A stretch of 64,000 bases of DNA from an uncultured Oscillospiraceae bacterium (GCA_944387065.1 CALXDM010000006.1:20888-84887); one strand, 5' to 3'; shown: positions 1 to 9,227, counted from the stretch's first letter. Made by a program: numbers and translations. Notes: a model not told the origin generated them from the sequence alone.

Positions 1-2021
1 CGGTACCGCTCCAGCACCCGGGCGCACTCCAGGGCGTTCTCGGTGGTGAAGCTCAGCCGGATGGCCCACAGCCCCGCCCGGCGGTAGTCCTGGGCCTTGT
101 CGGCCAGGAACAGCTTGTTGGCGTTGAAGATCTCGTTGCGGCAGCCAAAGGCCCGCAGCACCGGGAACTGCACGCCCTTCCGGTCGGTGAGGGTGTTGAC
201 GTTGGCGCACACGCACTTGCCAAACTGATTCTTGATGACGCAGTTTTCGGTGATCATCAGGGGCAGGCGGCCGTAGGCAAGCAGCTCGGTATCCACCGCC
301 TTGGACAGGTCCCGGATCTGAGCCAGCTTCAGCTCAAAGGAGGCGGTGAGGGAGACAAAGCCCATGCGCTTATACTCCTTGGCAGCCTGGCTGTTGAACA
401 CCTGCAGGCCAAAGTCCCCCCGCAGGGCCATGCCCGTCTGCCGGGCCGGCTCCACCATGCCCAGGTTACCCACCAAGGCCTGGGTGACCCCCAGGGCCCG
501 GCACCGCTCCAGCATCTCCCGCAGCTGGTCCAACTCCCGGTCAAAGCACACCCGGGGCAAGACGGCAGCCACCGGGACGTCCCGCTCCTGGGCCTGCTCG
601 ACCTGCCCAGGGTGGGCGCTAATCTCCTCCACCGGCAGGTAGAGCAGGTCGGGCTTTTGCTTGAGCAGCTCAAAGCTGAGCTGGTCGGCCCGGCGCAGGG
701 ACAGGTTCAGTTTGGGCTCCTGCCGGGGGTTTCCATACCTGGCGCCCACCTTATAAGGATTGTGCCGGCGGCGGGGCAGCGCCGTGCGCTGCTGGGACAG
801 CTCGTCCAGCACCTGGCGGCGCAGGGCGTTGAGCGCCGACAGGGGGACGGCCAGCCCGTCGGCCACCAGGCTGCGCACCCCCGCGCAGCGGTAGGGGGTG
901 CCGCCGGTCTTGGCCAACTGGCCCTCCACGTCCCCCTCGGTCACCGCCCGGGTCCGGGCCAGCTCGGGCAAGGGCCCCGCCGCGGTGGCCACCCGGCCGC
1001 AGTCGTCCTCCACTCCCACCTGTACCGGCTCGCCGGGGCGGATCATGGCGTAAAAGGTCACCGGGACGCCCGGCCCCTCCCCCTTTTCGTAGGCGGCCCG
1101 GGCCTGGGCAAAGAGCTGCTTGGGCTCCGGTTCCTTCTCCCGCACCCCGAACATCTCGGGGCCCAGGCTTCCGGTGAAGTACCCGTCGGTAAAGCCCTGC
1201 CGGGAGAAGGCCGCACGCAGCTGGTCCAGCTCCTCCCGGGTGGGTTCCCGCCCTTCCCGCAGGGCGTCGGCATACACCTTGGTCACCACCCAGACGTATT
1301 CCGCCCGCTTCATTCGGCCCTCGATCTTGGCGCTGGCCACCCCCATCCGCTCCAGCTCCTGCAGATGGCCGGCCAGGGACATATCCTTCAGGGACAGGGG
1401 GTGGCCCTCCGCCGGGCCGTCCCCCCAGCCGTAGGGCAGGCGGCAGGTCTGGGCGCACACACCCCGGTTGCCGCTGCGCCCGCCGATGGCGCTGGACATG
1501 AAGCACTGGCCGGAGTGGCACATACACATGGCCCCGTGGATGAAGGTCTCGATCTCGATGGGGGCGTGGGCGCACAGGTACTCCAGGTCCGCCCGCCCCA
1601 GCTCCCGGGCCGCCACCACCCGGCTGATGCCCAGGTCTGCGGCGGCCTTCACCCCGTCCAGGTTGTGGATGGACATCTGGGTGGAGGCGTGGACCGGCAG
1701 GTCTGGGGCCACCTGGCGCAGCATCCGCACCACCCCCAGGTCCTGGGCGATCACCGCGTCCATCCCCAGCTGGGAGGCGGTGGTCGCCTGTTCGGCCGCC
1801 TGCTCCATCTCCCGGTCGGACACCAGGGTGTTCAGGGTCAGGTACAGCCGCACCCCCCGCAGGTGGCAGTAGGAGACGGCCTGGGCCAGCTCTTCCCGTG
1901 TGAAATTTTTCGCGTTGCGCCGGGCGTTGAAGCTCCCAAAGCCCAGATAGACCGCGTTGGCGCCGGCGCACACCGCCGCGCGCACCGCCTCGGGGCTTCC
2001 CGCCGGGGAGAGGATCTCCAT
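1..2021 (-). CDS. U32 family peptidase-like protein (3' end outside window)
   Basis: The protein belongs to the U32 family, whose studied members act with iron-sulfur chemistry in tRNA or rRNA uridine/cytidine hydroxylation (TrhP, RlhA) or as collagenase-like proteases. About 673 codons are visible before the window edge. The family signature lies near residues 158-176 (ETF..GAMCMCHSGQC), followed by GNRGVCAQTCR at 184-194, giving the Cys cluster expected for a bound metal centre. The length beyond residue 400 fits the long form that carries a DUF3656-type C-terminal region. The start at 2021 is supported by a GGAAGG ribosome site. zapA lies 54 bp upstream on the same strand, so the two are probably cotranscribed. 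Which RNA it modifies cannot be told from sequence. Confidence 0.88.
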   Translation of the reverse strand, partial: MEILSPAGSPEAVRAAVCAGANAVYLGFGSFNARRNAKNFTREELAQAVSYCHLRGVRLYLTLNTLVSDREMEQAAEQATTASQLGMDAVIAQDLGVVRMLRQVAPDLPVHASTQMSIHNLDGVKAAADLGISRVVAARELGRADLEYLCAHAPIEIETFIHGAMCMCHSGQCFMSSAIGGRSGNRGVCAQTCRLPYGWGDGPAEGHPLSLKDMSLAGHLQELERMGVASAKIEGRMKRAEYVWVVTKVYADALREGREPTREELDQLRAAFSRQGFTDGYFTGSLGPEMFGVREKEPEPKQLFAQARAAYEKGEGPGVPVTFYAMIRPGEPVQVGVEDDCGRVATAAGPLPELARTRAVTEGDVEGQLAKTGGTPYRCAGVRSLVADGLAVPLSALNALRRQVLDELSQQRTALPRRRHNPYKVGARYGNPRQEPKLNLSLRRADQLSFELLKQKPDLLYLPVEEISAHPGQVEQAQERDVPVAAVLPRVCFDRELDQLREMLERCRALGVTQALVGNLGMVEPARQTGMALRGDFGLQVFNSQAAKEYKRMGFVSLTASFELKLAQIRDLSKAVDTELLAYGRLPLMITENCVIKNQFGKCVCANVNTLTDRKGVQFPVLRAFGCRNEIFNANKLFLADKAQDYRRAGLWAIRLSFTTENALECARVLERY

Positions 2022-2074
2022 GTGCTCTCCGCTTCCTTCCTGGATTCTGATGTACTCGTTGGGCCCCGGGCCGC

Positions 2075-2389
2075 TTACTTCCTCTGCTGCAGCTTAAAAA
2101 TCTCCCGCTTGGCCTCGCTCAGCTCCAGCTTCTGCTTGGCCGACTCCTCCAGCAGCTCCTTGATCTGCCGGCGCAGGTTCTCCGCGGCCTGCTGCTCCTT
2201 AAAGCGCTCGTCGGCGATGTTCAGCGCGGTGAGCACAGCGCAGTCCACCATGGCCATGCCAGCCTGGCCGGCAGTCTGGGCCAGCTTCTCGTCCACATAG
2301 GCGGCCACCCGCTGGACATACTCCTGATCCTCGGCCGCAAGCAGGGTGTACTGCCTGCCCTGGACGGTGACGGTGATTCTGTTTTGCAT
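2075..2389 (-). CDS. zapA: Cell division protein ZapA
   Basis: A 104-residue ZapA-like protein that would bind FtsZ and stabilise the division ring in the cytoplasm. It starts MQNRITVTVQGRQYTL, the usual ZapA opening, and residues 60-104 form a charged, Leu-rich coiled coil (FKEQQAAENLRRQIKELL) used for dimerisation. The ATG at 2389 has a GGGAGG ribosome site. It is the first gene of a minus-strand unit with the U32 gene and is divergent from glyS. Length is normal for the family. The ZapA-U32 neighbourhood is common in clostridia. Confidence 0.9.
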   Translation of the reverse strand: MQNRITVTVQGRQYTLLAAEDQEYVQRVAAYVDEKLAQTAGQAGMAMVDCAVLTALNIADERFKEQQAAENLRRQIKELLEESAKQKLELSEAKREIFKLQQRK

Positions 2390-2421
2390 GGCTGACCCTC
2401 CCAAAATTTTTGTTGCCTTAC

Positions 2422-2450
2422 AGTATAACACAAACCTTTGAAAAAGGGAA
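2422..2450 (-). promoter_or_regulatory. Probable sigma-A promoter of zapA
   Basis: On the minus strand there is a TATACT -10 (2422-2427) with a poor -35 TTCCCT (2445-2450) at 17 bp. The -10 is good, the -35 weak. Confidence 0.5.
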
Positions 2451-2499
2451 CGAGAAAATCTCCGGCCCCACCCCCCCGGCCCCCCGGCACTTTTGCCCA

Positions 2500-2528
2500 T
2501 TGACGGCCCCCTGTTTTGGTGATAGAAT
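2500..2528 (+). promoter_or_regulatory. Sigma-A promoter of the glycyl T-box/glyQS unit
   Basis: TTGACG (2500-2505), a 17 bp spacer and TAGAAT (2523-2528) stand just before the T-box leader. Confidence 0.75.
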
Positions 2529-2534
2529 GCCCTT

Positions 2535-2772
2535 GATAAAAGGCATGGACCGGGAGGAGTACCCGTTCCGTCCGGGCGCAGAGAGGGGCCGGCTGGTGCA
2601 AGGCCCACCCGGGCGGCGGCGAAGGGCGCCCGGGAGCCGCGGGCAGGCAATGGCCCGCCGGGCCGTCCCGCCGTTACCCGGGGCGTGGAGCGCGCATCCC
2701 CCGGATGCGAATTCAGGTGGAACCGCGGATTGCATGATTCGCCCTGAGCCAAACCGGCTCGGGGCGTTTTTC
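2535..2772 (+). promoter_or_regulatory. Glycine T-box leader with terminator
   Basis: The T-box consensus AGGTGGAACCGCGG is at 2715-2728, followed by a terminator hairpin (arms about 2740-2750 and 2756-2766) and a T run. A stem I AGTA motif follows GGAGG near 2553 and an AGAG motif sits near 2581. A GAAG-GGC stretch puts a Gly codon (GGC, 2625-2627) where a specifier would lie, at the same spacing as in the Ile leader in this window. Uncharged tRNA-Gly should cause read-through into the synthetase gene. Confidence 0.9.
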
Positions 2773-2809
2773 TTCCTGGGCCGAACCAAGCGGAAAGGAC
2801 TGTGCCGAC

Positions 2810-4231
2810 ATGAAAAACACGGAAAAGACCATGGAGCAGATCGTCAACCTATGCAAGGGCCGGGGCTTCATCTTCGCCGGCAGCGAGATCTACGGCGGCT
2901 TGGCCAACACCTGGGACTACGGCCCCCTGGGCGTGGAGCTGAAGAACAACGTCAAGCGGGCCTGGTGGAAGAAGTTCGTCCAGGAAAACCCCTACAACGT
3001 GGGGCTGGACGCGGCCATCCTCATGAATCCCCAGGTGTGGGTGGCCTCCGGCCATGTGGGCGGCTTCTCCGACCCGCTGATGGATTGCAAGGAGTGTCAC
3101 GAGCGCTTCCGGGCCGACAAGGTGATCGAGGACTGGTGCCAGGCCAACCAATTTGACCTGGGCCACAGCGTGGACGCTATGAGCCAGCAGGAGATGAAGG
3201 ACTTTGTGGCCCAGCACGCCATCCCCTGTCCCACCTGCGGCCAGCACAACTGGACGGACATCCGCCAGTTCAACCTGATGTTCAAAACCTTCCAGGGCGT
3301 CACAGAGGAGGCCAAGAACACCGTCTACCTGCGCCCGGAGACCGCCCAGGGCATCTTCGTCAACTTCCAGAACGTGCAGCGCACCACCCGGCGCAAGTTG
3401 CCCTTCGGGGTCTGCCAGGTGGGCAAGAGCTTCCGCAACGAGATCACCCCGGGCAACTTCACCTTCCGCACCCGGGAGTTTGAGCAGATGGAGCTGGAGT
3501 TCTTCTGCCAGCCGGGCACCGAGCTGGAGTGGTTCGCCTATTGGAAGGACTTCTGCCACCAGTGGCTGCTGGGTCTGGGCATGAAGGCGGAAAACCTGCG
3601 CCTGCGGGATCACGAGCCCGAGGAGCTCAGCCACTACTCCAACGCCACCACCGACTTCGAGTTCGTCTTCCCCTTTGGCTGGGGAGAGCTGTGGGGGGTG
3701 GCCAGCCGCACCAACTTTGACCTGAACGCCCATCAGACCACCTCGGGCAAGGATATGACCTATTACGATCAGGAGAAAAACGAGCACTATATCCCATATG
3801 TTATCGAGCCCTCCCTGGGGGCCGACCGGGTGACCCTGGCCTTCCTGGTGGACGCCTATGACGAGGAAGTGGTGGACGCGGACAAGCAGGACGTGCGCAC
3901 CGTGCTGCGCCTGCACCCCGCCCTGGCCCCCTACAAGGCGGCGGTGCTCCCCCTGTCCAAAAAGCTGGGGGACAAGGCCCGGGAGATCCAGTCCATGCTG
4001 TCCAAGCACTTCATGGTGGACTATGACGACGCCGGCTCCATCGGCAAGCGCTACCGCCGCCAGGACGAGATCGGCACCCCCTACTGCGTGACAGTGGACT
4101 TTCAGACCGTGGGCTCCGACACGGAGGCGGCCGACCACGCCGTCACCATCCGGGACCGGGACTCCATGGAACAGGTGCGCGTGCCCATCGACCAGCTGAA
4201 AACCTGGCTGGACGAGAAGCTGGCGTACTAA
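2810..4231 (+). CDS. glyQS: Glycine--tRNA ligase (homodimeric type)
   Basis: A 473-residue class II aminoacyl-tRNA synthetase that charges tRNA-Gly in the cytoplasm. It is the alpha2 (eukaryal/archaeal-like) form, not the GlyQ-GlyS tetramer. Residues 1-60 show the typical opening ([29 protein letters not shown]). The motif 2 region is [28 protein letters not shown], here near residues 205-232. The C-terminal anticodon-binding domain includes [20 protein letters not shown]. It follows the glycine T-box directly, which confirms the amino acid. The split transketolase genes follow 78 bp later and may be partly cotranscribed. Confidence 0.97.
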   Translation: MKNTEKTMEQIVNLCKGRGFIFAGSEIYGGLANTWDYGPLGVELKNNVKRAWWKKFVQENPYNVGLDAAILMNPQVWVASGHVGGFSDPLMDCKECHERFRADKVIEDWCQANQFDLGHSVDAMSQQEMKDFVAQHAIPCPTCGQHNWTDIRQFNLMFKTFQGVTEEAKNTVYLRPETAQGIFVNFQNVQRTTRRKLPFGVCQVGKSFRNEITPGNFTFRTREFEQMELEFFCQPGTELEWFAYWKDFCHQWLLGLGMKAENLRLRDHEPEELSHYSNATTDFEFVFPFGWGELWGVASRTNFDLNAHQTTSGKDMTYYDQEKNEHYIPYVIEPSLGADRVTLAFLVDAYDEEVVDADKQDVRTVLRLHPALAPYKAAVLPLSKKLGDKAREIQSMLSKHFMVDYDDAGSIGKRYRRQDEIGTPYCVTVDFQTVGSDTEAADHAVTIRDRDSMEQVRVPIDQLKTWLDEKLAY

Positions 4232-4309
4232 GGCGCCACGGGGCGGGTCTTCCGGTGGATGATCCCCCTTCCCCCATTTTGCCTACGGATAGAGAAAGGA
4301 ATGACCTCC

Positions 4310-5209
4310 ATGACCCACCAGGAATTGGCCCTCACCGCCGCCCGGGCGCGGCTGCTGGGGCTGGAGATGGTGTACCGGGCCGCCTCCGGCCACCTGGGCG
4401 GCTCCTACTCCGCCCTGGACCTACTCACCGTCCTGTATCAGAACGTGATGCGGGTCGACCCCCAAGATCCCCAGGCCCCTGGCCGGGACCGCTTCGTGCT
4501 CAGCAAGGGCCACTGCACCCCGGCCCTTTACCCCACCCTGGCCCTGCGGGGGTATTTCCCCGTGGACGAGCTGGGGCAGTTCCGCTCCATCCGCGGGCAC
4601 CTGTCCGGCCACGCGGAGATGCGCCATGTCCGGGGAGTGGATATGTCCACCGGCAGCCTGGGCCAGGGCGTGTCCGCCGCGGTGGGCATGGCCCTGGCGG
4701 GCAAGCTGGACGGTCTGGGTTACCGGGTCTACGCCATGTTGGGGGACGGTGAGGTGGAGGAGGGCCAGGTGTGGGAGGCGGCCATGGCGGCGGCCAAGTT
4801 CCAGCTGGACAACCTGTGCGCCATCGTGGACGTCAACGGCCTGCAGATTGACGGCCCCACCGCCGAGGTGATGCCCTCCGAGCCCCTGGATCAGAAATGG
4901 GCGGCCTTCGGCTGGCACGTCATCCCCTGTGACGGCCACGACTACGCCGCCATAGAGGCCGCCTACGCCCAGGCCGCCGCCGTCCGGGGCCAGCCCAGCG
5001 TCATCCTGGCCCGCACCGTCAAGGGCAAGGGGGTATCCTTTATGGAGGGCAGCGCCGGCTGGCACGGCAAGGCTCCCAACGACCAGCAGTACCAGCAGGC
5101 CAAGGCGGAACTGGAGGGTCAGATCGCGGCCCTGTCCCAGCCGGCGGGGCAGCCCGGCGCGGCCCAGGCCGCTCCTGCGGAACGGAAGGAGGGAAAGGCA
5201 TATGTCTGA
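4310..5209 (+). CDS. Transketolase, N-terminal (thiamine-PP binding) subunit
   Basis: A 299-residue half transketolase for the non-oxidative pentose phosphate pathway. The TPP-binding stretch is near residues 140-175 (MLGDGEVEEGQVWEAAMAAAKFQLDNL), the GDG...N motif of the family. A histidine-rich substrate region appears earlier (SKGHCTPALYP; HLSGHAEM). The ATG at 4310 is chosen over the in-frame ATG at 4301 because AGAAAGGA ends directly against 4301 but is 9 bases from 4310. The Ala/Pro-rich C-terminus looks like a flexible tail. The gene overlaps the partner subunit by 8 bases, so the two are likely made at equal levels. Confidence 0.93.
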   Translation: MTHQELALTAARARLLGLEMVYRAASGHLGGSYSALDLLTVLYQNVMRVDPQDPQAPGRDRFVLSKGHCTPALYPTLALRGYFPVDELGQFRSIRGHLSGHAEMRHVRGVDMSTGSLGQGVSAAVGMALAGKLDGLGYRVYAMLGDGEVEEGQVWEAAMAAAKFQLDNLCAIVDVNGLQIDGPTAEVMPSEPLDQKWAAFGWHVIPCDGHDYAAIEAAYAQAAAVRGQPSVILARTVKGKGVSFMEGSAGWHGKAPNDQQYQQAKAELEGQIAALSQPAGQPGAAQAAPAERKEGKAYV

Positions 5210-6152
5210 GACCATCGCCACCCGCGCCGCCTACGGCCAGGCCCTGGCCGCCTTAGGGGAGGAGTATCCCGACCTGGTGGTGCTGGACGCCGACCTGTCC
5301 GGCTCCACTATGAGCAAGCAGTTTGCCGACGCCTATCCCCACCGGTTCTTCAACGTGGGCATCGCCGAGGCCAACATGACCGGCATTGCCGCAGGACTTG
5401 CCACCTGTGGCAAGCGGCCCTTCCTGCACTCCTTCGCCATGTTCGCCGCCGGGCGGGCCTGGGAGCAGGTGCGCAACTCCATCGCCTACCCCCGTCTGAA
5501 CGTGAAGGTGGTGGGCTCCCACGGCGGGCTGTCCGTGGGGGAGGACGGAGCCACCCATCAGTGCATCGAGGACTACGCCATCATGCGTGCCATCCCCGGC
5601 ATGGCGGTGGTCTCCCCCTGCGACGGGCCGTCTATGCGCCTGGCCGTCCGGGCTCTGCTGGACTATGACGGGCCGGCCTACCTGCGCTTGGGCCGGCTGG
5701 CGGTGGAGTCGGTCACGGATGGGATCCCCGGCTACCGGTTTGAGCTGGGCCGGGGCTTCCAGCTGCGGGAGGGGAGGGACGTCACCGTCCTCGCCACGGG
5801 CATGATGGTGCAGGAGGCCTTGCAGGCCGCCCAGGCACTGGATGCGGAGGGGATCGGGGTGCGGGTGATTGACATGCACACCATTAAGCCTCTGGATGAG
5901 GAGATCGTGCTGAAAGCCGCCCGGGAGACCGGCGCCCTGGTCACCAGCGAGGAGGCCACCGTGCTGGGCGGGCTGGGCTCGGCGGTGTGCGAGTGCGTGG
6001 CCGGCTCGGGCCTGCCCGTCCCCGTGGTGCGCCACGGGGTGCAGGACGTGTTTGGCCGCTCCGGCGCAGCCCGGGACGTGCTGGCCGCCTACGGACTCAC
6101 CGCCGACGGCATCCGGGAGTCGGTAAAGCGAGCCTTGGCGCTGAAGGGCTGA
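5202..6152 (+). CDS. Transketolase, C-terminal subunit
   Basis: A 316-residue partner of the upstream gene. It supplies the pyrimidine-binding and C-terminal domains of a split transketolase. Visible family features are LDADLSGSTMSKQF at about 24-37, FFNVGIAEANMTGIAAGLA at 48-66 with the catalytic Glu of the pyrimidine domain, and SHGGLSVGEDGATHQ at about 106-120. Together with the gene before it the total length matches a single-chain transketolase. Such split pairs are common in clostridia and archaea and may also act in sugar-phosphate paths other than the pentose cycle. A strong hairpin follows. Confidence 0.93.
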   Translation: MSETIATRAAYGQALAALGEEYPDLVVLDADLSGSTMSKQFADAYPHRFFNVGIAEANMTGIAAGLATCGKRPFLHSFAMFAAGRAWEQVRNSIAYPRLNVKVVGSHGGLSVGEDGATHQCIEDYAIMRAIPGMAVVSPCDGPSMRLAVRALLDYDGPAYLRLGRLAVESVTDGIPGYRFELGRGFQLREGRDVTVLATGMMVQEALQAAQALDAEGIGVRVIDMHTIKPLDEEIVLKAARETGALVTSEEATVLGGLGSAVCECVAGSGLPVPVVRHGVQDVFGRSGAARDVLAAYGLTADGIRESVKRALALKG

Positions 6153-6158
6153 ACGGGG

Positions 6159-6198
6159 CCTCCGCCCGCCCGTGCCACGGGATCCGGGCGGGCGGAGG
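6159..6198 (+). terminator. GC-rich hairpin after the transketolase pair
   Basis: Perfect 14 bp arms (6159-6172 and 6185-6198) start 6 bases after the stop codon. There is no clear T tract, so termination efficiency is uncertain. Confidence 0.55.
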
Positions 6199-6222
6199 GG
6201 GCTCCAGCGGGGAAAAAAGTTG

Positions 6223-6251
6223 TTGACAAACCCCCTGCCATCGGGTATACT
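6223..6251 (+). promoter_or_regulatory. Strong sigma-A promoter of tRNA operon 1
   Basis: TTGACA (6223-6228), 17 bp spacer, TATACT (6246-6251), 27 bases before the first tRNA. Confidence 0.9.
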
Positions 6252-6278
6252 AATGCTTGCCCTATCGAGGCCACCCAT

Positions 6279-6355
6279 GGCGGCATAGCTCAGTTGGCTA
6301 GAGCGCACGGTTCATACCCGTAAGGTCATGTGTTCGAATCACATTGCCGCTACCA
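6279..6355 (+). tRNA. tRNA-Met (CAT)
   Basis: Complete 77-base cloverleaf with encoded CCA. The anticodon CAT is at 6313-6315. The first acceptor pair is G-U rather than the unpaired C-A of an initiator, so elongator Met is more likely. A lysidine-modified Ile tRNA is less likely but not excluded. Confidence 0.93.
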
Positions 6356-6413
6356 CCCGAAGAGGCGGCGATGGCCGCCCCTTCGGGCCCACCAACTCTC
6401 CCTTGGGCAACCC

Positions 6414-6488
6414 GGCCCGTTGGTCAAGTGGTTAAGACACCGCCCTTTCACGGCGGTAACACGGGTTCGAGTCCCGTACGGGTCACCA
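6414..6488 (+). tRNA. tRNA-Glu (TTC)
   Basis: 75-base cloverleaf with encoded CCA. The anticodon stem CCGCC/GGCGG encloses TTC. Confidence 0.95.
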
Positions 6489-6492
6489 ATCT

Positions 6493-6568
6493 GGAGGCTT
6501 AGCTCAGCCGGTAGAGCGCTTGCTTCACACGCAAGAGGTCACAGATTCGAGTTCTGTAGTCTCCACCA
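6493..6568 (+). tRNA. tRNA-Val (CAC)
   Basis: 76-base cloverleaf with encoded CCA. The anticodon loop TTCACAC gives CAC. It lies only 4 bases after tRNA-Glu. Confidence 0.95.
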
Positions 6569-6590
6569 AACACGGCCCTCTGGGCTGCAA

Positions 6591-6632
6591 GCCCCCCGGC
6601 TCCCTGTACGCAGGGAGCCGGGGGGCTTTTGT
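6591..6632 (+). terminator. Rho-independent terminator of tRNA operon 1
   Basis: A long GC-rich inverted repeat (GCCCCCCGGCTCCCTG and its complement) is followed by TTTTGT. Confidence 0.85.
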
Positions 6633-6765
6633 ATGCTCTCCCTTCTATCATGCCCATCCCTTTTCGCTGCTGTAAAATATTTTCTCATTTCCCATTCCAG
6701 TTTCATTTTCCTTTCATGTTTCCCTGGTAGGATGTGGCCAGAAAGAAGAAAGGAGCTCTTCCCTT

Positions 6766-7950
6766 ATGAACCGCAAGCAAAGAAGAAACGCCCTCACCGC
6801 CCTATGCGCGGCGGGCCTGCTGGCCTTTGCCGCCGGCTGCGGGCAGCAGCAGGGCTCGGCCGACTATATCGGCCTGGACGCAGCCAAAGCCATCGCCCTG
6901 GAGGACGCGGGGGTGGACGAGTCGGCCGCCTCCTTCTCCATCACCGGGCTGGACCGGCAGAACGGCACCGACTTCTATGCCATCGACTTCACCGCCAATG
7001 GCCAGAGCTACGCCTATGACATCGACGCGCTCACCGGCAACATCCTCAACAACGGCGATGGGGCCGGGGCCGCCCCCGCCTCCATCACCGAGGAACAGGC
7101 CCGGGAGATCGCGTTGACCCACGCGGGGCTCAGCGCCGACCAGGTCACCTTCCTGCGGTGTGTGGCCGACCAGGAGGACGGCCGGCAGGTGTACGATGTG
7201 GAGTTCTACACTGCTGATTTCACCGAGTACGATTATGAGATCGCCCTGGACAGCGGAGACATCCTCTCCTACGACTTTGACGTGGAGGGCTATGACCGTC
7301 CCGCTCCCAGCGCCGAGCCCACCCCCAGTGCCCAGACCGGCACCACCTCCACCGCCGGCAGCGGCGGGTCCTCCTCCGGGTCAGCTTCCTCTGGCGGGAG
7401 CGCCTCCAACGGCAGCTCTGGCGGAGCCACTTCCGGCGGCGGGTCCTCCTCCGCTGGCACCAGCACCGGTATCACCGCCGATCAGGCTCGGCAGATCGCC
7501 CTGAATCACGCGGGGCTCAGCGCCAGCCAGGTCACCTTCCTGCGCAGCCACCTGGACTGGGACGACGGTCGCCGGGTGTATGATGTGGAGTTTTACAGCA
7601 CCTCCAACTACACCGAGTACGACTATGAGATCGACGCGTCCAGCGGCACGGTGCTCTCCTACGACTACGACGCGGAGTACTACACGCCCCCCAGCTCCGG
7701 CGGAAATACCGGCGGCGTCTCCGGCTCCTCCGGCGCCACCATCTCCCTGGATCAGGCCCGGCAGACCGCCCTGGCCCGGGTACCCGGCGCCACCGCCAAC
7801 GACGTCCGGATCCACCTGGACTATGACGACGGCCGAGTGGAATACGAGGGCACCATCTACTACAATGGCACCGAGTATGAGTTCACCATCGACGCCTACT
7901 CCGGCGTCATCCGGGAGTGGGATGTGGAGTCCCACCAGGGCTGGTGGTAA
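6766..7950 (+). CDS. PepSY-repeat lipoprotein
   Basis: A 394-residue exported lipoprotein. The signal peptide ends in a lipobox, LAFAAGC, with the lipid Cys near residue 25. It then carries four PepSY-type modules: about 36-90, 105-175, 240-310 and 325-390. A Gly/Ser/Thr-rich linker of about 60 residues (near 176-238) splits them 2+2. Each module has the pattern (A/I)T.(D/E)QA...AL...G.....V.F.......DGR..Y.VEF and ends with a D..G.I.S motif. PepSY domains are thought to act as protease-inhibiting or sensory domains on the cell surface. Modules 3 and 4 are close copies of modules in the next gene. Its exact role is unknown. Confidence 0.85.
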   Translation: MNRKQRRNALTALCAAGLLAFAAGCGQQQGSADYIGLDAAKAIALEDAGVDESAASFSITGLDRQNGTDFYAIDFTANGQSYAYDIDALTGNILNNGDGAGAAPASITEEQAREIALTHAGLSADQVTFLRCVADQEDGRQVYDVEFYTADFTEYDYEIALDSGDILSYDFDVEGYDRPAPSAEPTPSAQTGTTSTAGSGGSSSGSASSGGSASNGSSGGATSGGGSSSAGTSTGITADQARQIALNHAGLSASQVTFLRSHLDWDDGRRVYDVEFYSTSNYTEYDYEIDASSGTVLSYDYDAEYYTPPSSGGNTGGVSGSSGATISLDQARQTALARVPGATANDVRIHLDYDDGRVEYEGTIYYNGTEYEFTIDAYSGVIREWDVESHQGWW

Positions 7951-8035
7951 GCCCGCCCCCCAACCACTTATCGTCACAGCCTCCCCAGGCAACGCTACCT
8001 GAAGACCAAATCTTTGAGAAAAGGAGACATGAAGC

Positions 8036-9175
8036 ATGAAGCTGAAAACCATTTTCCGTCGTGCGGGGGCCCTCTTGATTGGCGCGTCCCTGGCCGCGGG
8101 CCTTCTGATCACCTCTGCCGGCGCAGTTGTCGCCAGCGGCGTGGCTGCCCAGCTGTCCCCCAACTTCACCGTGCTGGTGGACGGTGAGGCGCGCACCTTC
8201 TACAACGTGGCCGGCATTGAGGTTCACCCCATTTTGTACAACGGCACCACCTACCTGCCCGTTCGGGCCATGAGCGAGCTGATCGGCAAGAACGTCAACT
8301 GGGATCAGAGCACCTACACCGTCTCCCTGGGTGGGACCCGCACCACCCCGCCCACCGTGGGCACCCCTGACCTCTACGCTGTGACCCGGGATGTGACGGT
8401 GCGCCTGTCCCCGGACATCACCGTGCTCATGGACGGCGTACAGCGCCAGTTTGCCGACGCCAACGGCAACACCGTCTACCCCCTGCTCTATGACGGGTCG
8501 GTCTACCTGCCCATCCGGGCCATCGGCAACCTGATGGGGATGAGCGTGGGCTGGAACGGCTCCACCCAGACGGTCAGCCTGAACGGCAGCGCCGCCGGAG
8601 GGGATTCCCTGGTCACCGACGCGGACACCTTCGGTCCCACTGACCCCAGCACCGGCAACACCACGCCTACCTATCCTGACACCGGTTCCGGCTCTACCGG
8701 CTCCGGCATCACCGCCGAGCAGGCCCAGCAGATCGCCCTGAACCACGCGGGGCTCAGCGCCAGCCAGGTTGCCTTCGTACGCAGCCATCTGGATTGGGAG
8801 CATGGCCGCCAGGTGTACGATGTGGAGTTCTACAGCACCTCGAACTACACCGAGTACGACTATGAGATCGACGCCACCAACGGCACAATCCTCTCCTACG
8901 ATTACGATGCAGAGTACTGGAACCGTCCCAGCTATCCCAGCTATCCTAACACCGGCTCCGGCGGCACCAACGCTGCCATCTCCCTGGAGGAGGCCAAGCA
9001 GATCGCTTTGGCCCGGGTTCCCGGCGCCACCAATATCCGCATCCACCTGGAATGGGATGACGGTCGGCTGCAGTACGAGGGCTCCATCTACTATGGCTAC
9101 TGGGAGTATGAGTTCTCCATGGATGCCAACACCGGCACCATCTGGGAGTGGGAGCGGGATCACATCTACGACTGA
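8036..9175 (+). CDS. Secreted protein with copper amine oxidase N-terminal-like and PepSY domains
   Basis: A 379-residue exported protein. A signal peptide (residues 1-30) is followed by two copper amine oxidase N-terminal-like (stalk) repeats at about 40-100 and 115-182. Each has YLP(V/I)RA, a core typical of PF07833. A short Thr/Pro/Gly linker leads to two PepSY modules (about 222-295 and 312-376). In Firmicutes the stalk repeats are surface modules without oxidase activity. The PepSY pair is nearly identical to modules 3-4 of the gene 85 bp upstream, so the two are paralogues by module copying and likely one transcription unit. AAAGGAG precedes the start. No catalytic domain is visible. 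Confidence 0.83.
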   Translation: MKLKTIFRRAGALLIGASLAAGLLITSAGAVVASGVAAQLSPNFTVLVDGEARTFYNVAGIEVHPILYNGTTYLPVRAMSELIGKNVNWDQSTYTVSLGGTRTTPPTVGTPDLYAVTRDVTVRLSPDITVLMDGVQRQFADANGNTVYPLLYDGSVYLPIRAIGNLMGMSVGWNGSTQTVSLNGSAAGGDSLVTDADTFGPTDPSTGNTTPTYPDTGSGSTGSGITAEQAQQIALNHAGLSASQVAFVRSHLDWEHGRQVYDVEFYSTSNYTEYDYEIDATNGTILSYDYDAEYWNRPSYPSYPNTGSGGTNAAISLEEAKQIALARVPGATNIRIHLEWDDGRLQYEGSIYYGYWEYEFSMDANTGTIWEWERDHIYD

Positions 9176-9227
9176 TCTCTTCCCCTGATCCTACTCTCTT
9201 TCACATCTTATCAGTCAGGAGATCCCT

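Noticed and set aside
612..2300. Long plus-strand open frame across the U32 gene and zapA
   Set aside because: The minus strand encodes clear homologues (U32 motif, ZapA). GC-rich codon bias leaves antisense frames open; the plus-strand product is a Gly/His/Leu-rich sequence without domains.
6330..7019. Open frame over tRNA-Glu, tRNA-Val and the terminator
   Set aside because: It is made of RNA genes and a terminator and overlaps the lipoprotein start in another frame.
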